Shown one piece after another: positions 59,668 to 64,000 of a stretch of 64,000 bases of DNA. This stretch comes from Janthinobacterium sp. PC23-8. Its GTDB lineage: Bacteria; Pseudomonadota; Gammaproteobacteria; Burkholderiales; Burkholderiaceae_D. The position numbers and the translations under genes were made by a program. Numbering within the stretch: the first letter of the stretch is position 1; each line of letters begins with the position of its first letter. Under the pieces are notes generated by a model. The model was not told the DNA's origin, made no database searches, and saw only the letters and a program-made list of their open reading frames with translations. Location of the stretch: positions 1,743,968-1,807,967 of the forward strand of contig NZ_NJGY01000001.1 in NCBI RefSeq assembly GCF_002250505.1. Direction: 5' to 3'.

Positions 59668-60186
59668 ATGAAAAACTTGTCACCACAGCCACGTTTGTTC
59701 TATGGCCTGTGGCCCGATGCGGCCACCCGCGCCGCCTTCGCCGCGCTGCAGGCGGCCGTCGGCGGCACGCCGTCGCGGCCCGGCAAACTGCACCTGACCA
59801 TGGCCTTTTTGGGCCAGCGCGACGCGCGCGAGGTGCCGGCGCTGCAAACCATCCTGGACGAGGTGCCGGCCAGCGCCATGACCTTGTGTTTCGACCATTT
59901 CAGCTTTTTTTCCAAGGCCGAGCTGAGCTGGTCGGCGCTGCGCGAGACGCCGCCAACGCTACTGGCGCTGCGCGCGCAGCTGATGCAACGCCTGGCTTGC
60001 GCCGGCCTGGCGAGCGCTTTTGAACACGACCGTTTTACGCCGCATGTGACCCTGGCGCGCAAGGCCGGTCCGCCGCCAAAGGCGCCGTTTGCGCCGATTG
60101 TCTGGCAGGCCAGGCAACTGGTGCTGGTCGAGTCGGTCAAGAGCAGTGGCGACTACCATATCCTGGCCAGCCGCCAGCTTGTTTGA
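59668..60186 (+). CDS. thpR: RNA 2',3'-cyclic phosphodiesterase (LigT/ThpR)
   Basis: Encodes 172 residues from the ATG at 59668 with GGGAG upstream. The two HxT motifs of the 2H phosphoesterase fold are HLTMAFLG near residue 43 and HVTLARK near residue 127. Family members open 2',3'-cyclic phosphates and can ligate tRNA halves in vitro. Length and spacing are normal. It is convergent with tcdA, 4 bases away. Confidence 0.92.
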   Translation: MKNLSPQPRLFYGLWPDAATRAAFAALQAAVGGTPSRPGKLHLTMAFLGQRDAREVPALQTILDEVPASAMTLCFDHFSFFSKAELSWSALRETPPTLLALRAQLMQRLACAGLASAFEHDRFTPHVTLARKAGPPPKAPFAPIVWQARQLVLVESVKSSGDYHILASRQLV

Positions 60187-60190
60187 ACGC

Positions 60191-61045
60191 TCAAGCGGCG
60201 TCGGGCAAGGCCTCGGCCTGCGGCTGGCGCAGGCTTTTCAAGACATGGGCGGCGGCCACCATGCCGAAGCTGGCCGTGACCACCACGCTGGAGCCGAAAC
60301 CGGCGCAGTTCAGGCCGGTGACGCCGGCGGTGGCGCCATCCATGTCACAGGCTTCGCCCGTTTCGGGCGTGGACGTGGGCGTCGTCAACGGTTCCATCGA
60401 AAACACGGCATCGACATTGAATTTGCTTTTCACGCCGCGCGGAAAACCGTAATCGGTGCGCAAATGCTTGCGCACGCGCTTGAGCAGCGGTTCCTGTTCC
60501 GTTTTCGCCAGGTCGCGCACGGCGATCAGGGTCGGGTCCGTCTGCCCGCCCGCGCTGCCGATGGTCAGCATCGGCAAGTTGCGACTGCGGCACCAGGCGA
60601 TCAGCGCCGCTTTCGAGCGGGCATTGTCGATGGCGTCGACCAGGTAATCAAAATGCTGGCCACCAAGCAGTTGCTCCAGGTTATCGGGTGCAATGAAATC
60701 TTCGACCTCGGTGACCTGGCAAAACGGGTTGATCAGGCCGATACGTTCGGCCAGGGCCGTGATCTTGGCCTTGCCGATGGTGTCGCTCATGGCCTGGATC
60801 TGGCGGTTGATATTCGACTCGGCCACGTTATCGAGGTCGATCAGGGTCAAATGACCGACGGCGCTGCGGGCCAGGGCTTCGACAATCCAGGAACCGACGC
60901 CGCCCACGCCGATCACACACACATGGGCGGCGCGAAACCGCGCCAGTGCCGGCGCGCCATACAAGCGGGCAATGCCGCCGAAGCGCCGTTCAAAATCAAT
61001 CTCGGTCAAGTCCGGGGAAATAAGTTCATGGGTGGAGGTATGCAT
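60191..61045 (-). CDS. tcdA: tRNA threonylcarbamoyladenosine dehydratase
   Basis: Encodes 284 residues of the E1-like ThiF fold. The ATP-binding CVIGVGGVGSWIVEALARS is near residue 47, and LIDLDNVAESNINRQ is the adenylation region. TcdA dehydrates t6A to the cyclic form ct6A in tRNAs reading ANN codons. A C-terminal hydrophobic segment (FGSSVVVTASFGMVAAAHVL) matches the membrane-associated end of this family. The gene usually occurs alone, as here. Confidence 0.94.
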   Translation of the reverse strand: MHTSTHELISPDLTEIDFERRFGGIARLYGAPALARFRAAHVCVIGVGGVGSWIVEALARSAVGHLTLIDLDNVAESNINRQIQAMSDTIGKAKITALAERIGLINPFCQVTEVEDFIAPDNLEQLLGGQHFDYLVDAIDNARSKAALIAWCRSRNLPMLTIGSAGGQTDPTLIAVRDLAKTEQEPLLKRVRKHLRTDYGFPRGVKSKFNVDAVFSMEPLTTPTSTPETGEACDMDGATAGVTGLNCAGFGSSVVVTASFGMVAAAHVLKSLRQPQAEALPDAA

Positions 61046-61168
61046 GGCGCCATTTTAACGGACACGGCGCTGACGGATATTCTAAAATGACCGCACTGGC
61101 GTTCGGCAGGCTGCAACTGTCGCCGCGCCCCAACACTGCACCATCCCTGATTAACTGGAAAGCACACC

Positions 61169-62398
61169 ATGACCGTTCCGCTGTTCGACTCCGTTCCCGG
61201 CTTTGACCAGCCGATTGCCGTGCTCAAGCATTGCCACGACAAGATCCGCAAACAACTGACCACCCTGCAGAACCTGCTGGCCTACCTGCCGCAGCAAGGC
61301 AATACGACAGAGTCGCAGCAGGCGGCCAAGGCGGTGCTGCAATACTTCAACCAAGCCGCCCATCTGCACCACGATGACGAAGAGCAAGATCTGATGCCGA
61401 TGCTGCAAGCGAGCGCCACCGGCGCCGACGCCGACCTGCTGGCCACCCTGGTGCCCGGCATCCTGGCCGACCATCAGCGCATGGACCAGGCCTGGTCCAC
61501 CCTGCGCCCGCAACTCGACGCGATCGCCGCCGGCGCCAGCACCGCGCTCTCCGTCGATGGCGTGAACGCCTATGTCGACGCCTATCACGCCCACATGGGC
61601 AAGGAAGAAAGCCAGCTGGCGACGATGGCCAGGCGCCTGTTCAGCGCGCAGCAGATGGAACAATTGGGCGCGGCCATGCAGCGCCGGCGCGGCATTGCGC
61701 CAGAAGACGCCGCGGCACCGGCCGCTGGCGCCGTACCGTTACCGGGACCGGTGCACGACGCCGCTACCCTGGCCGCCATGCGCACCGATTACCTGCATTC
61801 GAGCCTGTCGGAAGCCGACGTGCTGGCCGATCCGGTGGCCCAGTTCCAGAAGTGGTTTGACGAAGCGCTCAAGGCGCAAGTGAGCGAGCCGAACGCCATG
61901 AGCTTGTCCACCGTCAGCCCGGAAGGCAAACCCAGCTCGCGCATCGTGCTGATCAAGCAATTCGACGAGCAAGGCTTTACCTGGTACACCAATTACAACA
62001 GCGACAAGGGCCAGCAATTGGCCCAGAACCCGCAGGCAGCGCTGCTGTTTTTCTGGCGCGAACTGGAGCGCCAGGTGCGCATCGAAGGCACGGTGGTGAA
62101 AACCTCGGCGGCCGAGAGCGACGAGTATTTCAATGTGCGCCCCTTGCTGAGCCGCCTGTCGGCCATCGCCTCGCAGCAAAGCGCGCCGATCGCCAGCCGC
62201 GCCCAGCTCGAAGCCAATTACGAGACCGTCGCAGCCGTCGCCGGCGAGACGCCAGCGCGTCCCGCACACTGGGGCGGCTACCGTTTGCGGCCGGAACGCA
62301 TTGAATTCTGGCAGGGCCGCCGCTCGCGCTTCCACGACCGCATCGTGTTTGTGCGCGGCGCCGACGGCCAGTGGAGCATGGAACGCTTGCAACCCTGA
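61169..62398 (+). CDS. pdxH: Hemerythrin-like domain fused to pyridoxamine 5'-phosphate oxidase
   Basis: Encodes 409 residues with GGAAAG before the ATG. Residues 1-170 are a hemerythrin/HHE helical bundle with metal ligands in LKHCHDKIRK, HLHHDDEEQDL, LADHQRMD and HAHMGKEESQL. After a Pro/Ala linker (residues 175-190), residues about 197-409 form a complete PdxH, with SRIVLIKQFDEQGF, LLFFWRELERQVRIEGTV and the C-terminal RLRPERIEFWQGR signature. PdxH oxidises pyridoxamine or pyridoxine phosphate to PLP with FMN and O2. The usual PdxH is only about 215 residues, so the N-terminal oxygen- or iron-binding bundle is an addition. The reading frame is uninterrupted through the joint. Confidence 0.93.
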   Translation: MTVPLFDSVPGFDQPIAVLKHCHDKIRKQLTTLQNLLAYLPQQGNTTESQQAAKAVLQYFNQAAHLHHDDEEQDLMPMLQASATGADADLLATLVPGILADHQRMDQAWSTLRPQLDAIAAGASTALSVDGVNAYVDAYHAHMGKEESQLATMARRLFSAQQMEQLGAAMQRRRGIAPEDAAAPAAGAVPLPGPVHDAATLAAMRTDYLHSSLSEADVLADPVAQFQKWFDEALKAQVSEPNAMSLSTVSPEGKPSSRIVLIKQFDEQGFTWYTNYNSDKGQQLAQNPQAALLFFWRELERQVRIEGTVVKTSAAESDEYFNVRPLLSRLSAIASQQSAPIASRAQLEANYETVAAVAGETPARPAHWGGYRLRPERIEFWQGRRSRFHDRIVFVRGADGQWSMERLQP

Positions 62399-62514
62399 CC
62401 GTGCAGGCGCAAAGCAAACTGATCGATATGGGTGTAGGCTGTGCGGAGTAGGATCTGAATAATATTGTTGTTCAATTAACGGTCGCCAGCGCGGCCGCTT
62501 CATTGGAGGCCATC

Positions 62515-63762
62515 TTGTTTGTTCAAAACCAACTCAAGTCCTGGATCGCCGGCATGCGCAGCAAGGCTGCCTTGCCGCTGCGCATAGAACTGTGGAACGG
62601 CCAGCACGTCGACCTGTCGAGCGAGGCGCCGCGCGTCACCATCCGCCTGCCCACCATCGCCTCGGCCCGCTACCTGCTGAACCCCTCGCTGGCCAATCTG
62701 GGCTCGGCCTATGTGGAAGGCAATATCGAGGTCAAGGGCCGGGCGCAGGACATGATTTCCATCTGCAATGCGCTGGCGCGCAACACCCTCAAGCCGGAAG
62801 GCAAGCTGGCCCGCATCGTGCGCAGCTTTACGCACGACAAGAGCAAGGACGCCGAAGCGATCCGCTACCACTACGATGTGTCGAACGCTTTCTACCAGCA
62901 GTTTCTCGATCCGGCCCTGGTGTATTCCTGCGCCTACTTCGAGCACGGCGATGAAACCCTGGCCCAGGCGCAAGTGAAAAAAATCGACCATATCCTGAAA
63001 AAAATCCAGTTGCAGCCGGGCCAGAGCCTGCTCGATATCGGCTGCGGCTGGGGCGCGCTGGTGTTGCGCGCCGCACAACAATATGGCGCGCGCTGCGTCG
63101 GCGTGACCCTGTCGGAAAACCAGTACCAGCTGGCGCGCGCGCGCGTGGCCGAGGCCGGCCTGGAACACCTGGTCGAGATCCGGCTGCAGGACTACCGCGA
63201 CGTGACGGGCCAGTTCGACCGCATCACCAGCGTCGGCATGTTCGAACACGTGGGCCTGAAACATTTGCCCGATTACTTTTCCATCATCAGCAAGCTGCTG
63301 GCGCCGGACGGCGTGGCGATGAATCACGGCATCACTTCCACCGATCCGGACAATGGCGAGACTCCCTATGGTGGCGGCGAGTTCATCGAAAAATATGTAT
63401 TTCCGCATGGCGAACTGGCGCATATCGGCAATGTGCTCAAAACCATGCAGCAAGGCGGACTGGAAGTGCTGGACGTGGAAAACCTGCGCCGCCACTACGC
63501 GCGCACCTGCGCGCTGTGGACGGAAAACTTCGAAGCCCATGCCGAACAGATCCGCCCGCTGGCGGGCGAGCGGCGCTTTCGCATCTGGCATGTCTACCTG
63601 GCCGGCTGCAGCTATGCCTTCGAGCAAGACCTGATCAGCCTGTACCAGATCGTTTGCGTCAAGGCAGGCCGCAGGTCAGGCACCCTGCCGTGGTCGCGCA
63701 ACCATATGTACGAGGCCAAACCGATCGCGCTGCCGCCGCAAGCGCCCGTGCTGGCGCACTAG
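62515..63762 (+). CDS. cfa: Cyclopropane-fatty-acyl-phospholipid synthase
   Basis: Encodes 415 residues from a TTG at 62515 with GGAGG 5 bases upstream; a TTG at 62503 overlaps that ribosome site and is unlikely. The N-terminal lipid-binding domain (to about residue 120) precedes the AdoMet fold, with YHYDVSNAFYQQFLDPALVY, LDIGCGWGALV and ITSVGMFEHVG. GGGEFIEKYVFPHGEL and the C-terminal FRIWHVYLAGCSYAFE complete the family pattern. It adds a methylene bridge to unsaturated acyl chains of membrane phospholipids. Such enzymes rise in stationary phase and under acid stress. Confidence 0.93.
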   Translation: MFVQNQLKSWIAGMRSKAALPLRIELWNGQHVDLSSEAPRVTIRLPTIASARYLLNPSLANLGSAYVEGNIEVKGRAQDMISICNALARNTLKPEGKLARIVRSFTHDKSKDAEAIRYHYDVSNAFYQQFLDPALVYSCAYFEHGDETLAQAQVKKIDHILKKIQLQPGQSLLDIGCGWGALVLRAAQQYGARCVGVTLSENQYQLARARVAEAGLEHLVEIRLQDYRDVTGQFDRITSVGMFEHVGLKHLPDYFSIISKLLAPDGVAMNHGITSTDPDNGETPYGGGEFIEKYVFPHGELAHIGNVLKTMQQGGLEVLDVENLRRHYARTCALWTENFEAHAEQIRPLAGERRFRIWHVYLAGCSYAFEQDLISLYQIVCVKAGRRSGTLPWSRNHMYEAKPIALPPQAPVLAH

Positions 63763-63764
63763 CG

Positions 63765-64000
63765 TCATTTGGCCAGGCCGGGGTGCAGGGCGCGGAACTG
63801 GTCGAGCCTGGGTGCGGCGACCAGGATGCTATAGCTTGCCAAAGGATGACGCGCCAGATGATCCTGCTGTTCGTCTGCAGCCCGGTACCAGGACTGCGCC
63901 GGCAGCACCTGCGTGACGATGGGCGCATCCCACACGACGGCCATCTCGGCGATGACCTGCCGCGCCACCGCGTCCTGCCGCGCCGAGTGGGTAAAAATGA
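63765..64000 (-). CDS. msrA: Peptide methionine sulfoxide reductase MsrA, C-terminal part (runs off the window)
   Basis: The last 78 codons are present; the gene continues beyond base 64000. IFTHSARQDAVARQVIAEM is the conserved block after the substrate-binding region, and WYRAADEQQDHLARHPLASY matches the HQxY-like C-terminal block of MsrA. The catalytic GCFWG motif would be outside the window. MsrA reduces S-methionine sulfoxide in proteins using thioredoxin. The Cys often found after LASY-like motifs is Ser here, so a resolving cysteine may lie elsewhere. Confidence 0.85.
   Translation of the reverse strand, partial: IFTHSARQDAVARQVIAEMAVVWDAPIVTQVLPAQSWYRAADEQQDHLARHPLASYSILVAAPRLDQFRALHPGLAK

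Overview
The window is GC-rich chromosomal DNA of a betaproteobacterium. Gene content and order (trxA-rho-rpmE2, hut genes using HutF/HutG, ada next to a 2OG-Fe(II) oxygenase, polB for DNA polymerase II, maeB, thiL, and a high density of PAS/GGDEF/EAL signalling proteins) point to Oxalobacteraceae, probably the Janthinobacterium/Duganella/Massilia group. The genus is inferred from general knowledge, not from a marker gene.

Layout. 1-4.4 kb: histidine-utilisation operon hutU-hutH-hutG-hutF on the minus strand, with a near-consensus promoter whose spacer holds a HutC-type operator. 4.5-6.0 kb: a zinc-metallopeptidase effector-like gene overlapping an unknown gene, both turning AT-richer. 6.1-8.8 kb: ada plus a dioxygenase, then hutC, which is thus separated from the operon it probably controls. 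9.0-12.9 kb: a large four-PAS hybrid kinase and a single-domain response regulator. 13.1-17.2 kb: trxA, rho, rpmE2 and a GT-C glycosyltransferase, with clear terminators. 17.5-21.1 kb: an FtsH-like AAA protease and an acyl-CoA ligase. 21.3-25.6 kb: a REC-kinase-REC protein, and a bacteriophytochrome with its response regulator. 25.8-29.7 kb: polB and a FabMG-like protein. 29.9-33.7 kb: tRNA-Leu(CAA), a decayed phage integrase and small accessory genes (STY0301-like, Imm10-like, GNAT, HIRAN-like). 33.8-39.2 kb: maeB, an MFS exporter with a divergent MarR regulator, and thiL.

39.2-46.3 kb is the most dynamic region. It holds a PaeR7I/XhoI-like type II restriction-modification system with both genes broken by insertion sequences. 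The endonuclease gene carries a 2,999-bp pair of inverted IS4-family elements flanked by a 10-bp duplication; removing the insert and one duplication restores the reading frame. The methyltransferase gene is split near its 5' end by a two-ORF IS3-family element. The block lies between thiL and pncC, where pgpA is usually found; no pgpA is visible.

46.4-64 kb: a kinase / PAS-GGDEF-EAL-REC pair (the kinase seems to lack its periplasmic sensor domain), pncC, a TPR-like diguanylate cyclase, a lipoprotein phosphoesterase, an orphan TraL/TraM-like pair, an M16 protease, cysK, an exported FKBP, thpR, tcdA, a hemerythrin-PdxH fusion, a cyclopropane fatty acid synthase, and the C-terminus of msrA running off the edge.

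The least ordinary items are the hemerythrin-PdxH fusion, the doubly broken restriction system with its cargo-less IS pair, the effector-like gene beside the hut promoter, and the orphan TraL/TraM module. No CRISPR array, rRNA or intact prophage was seen.
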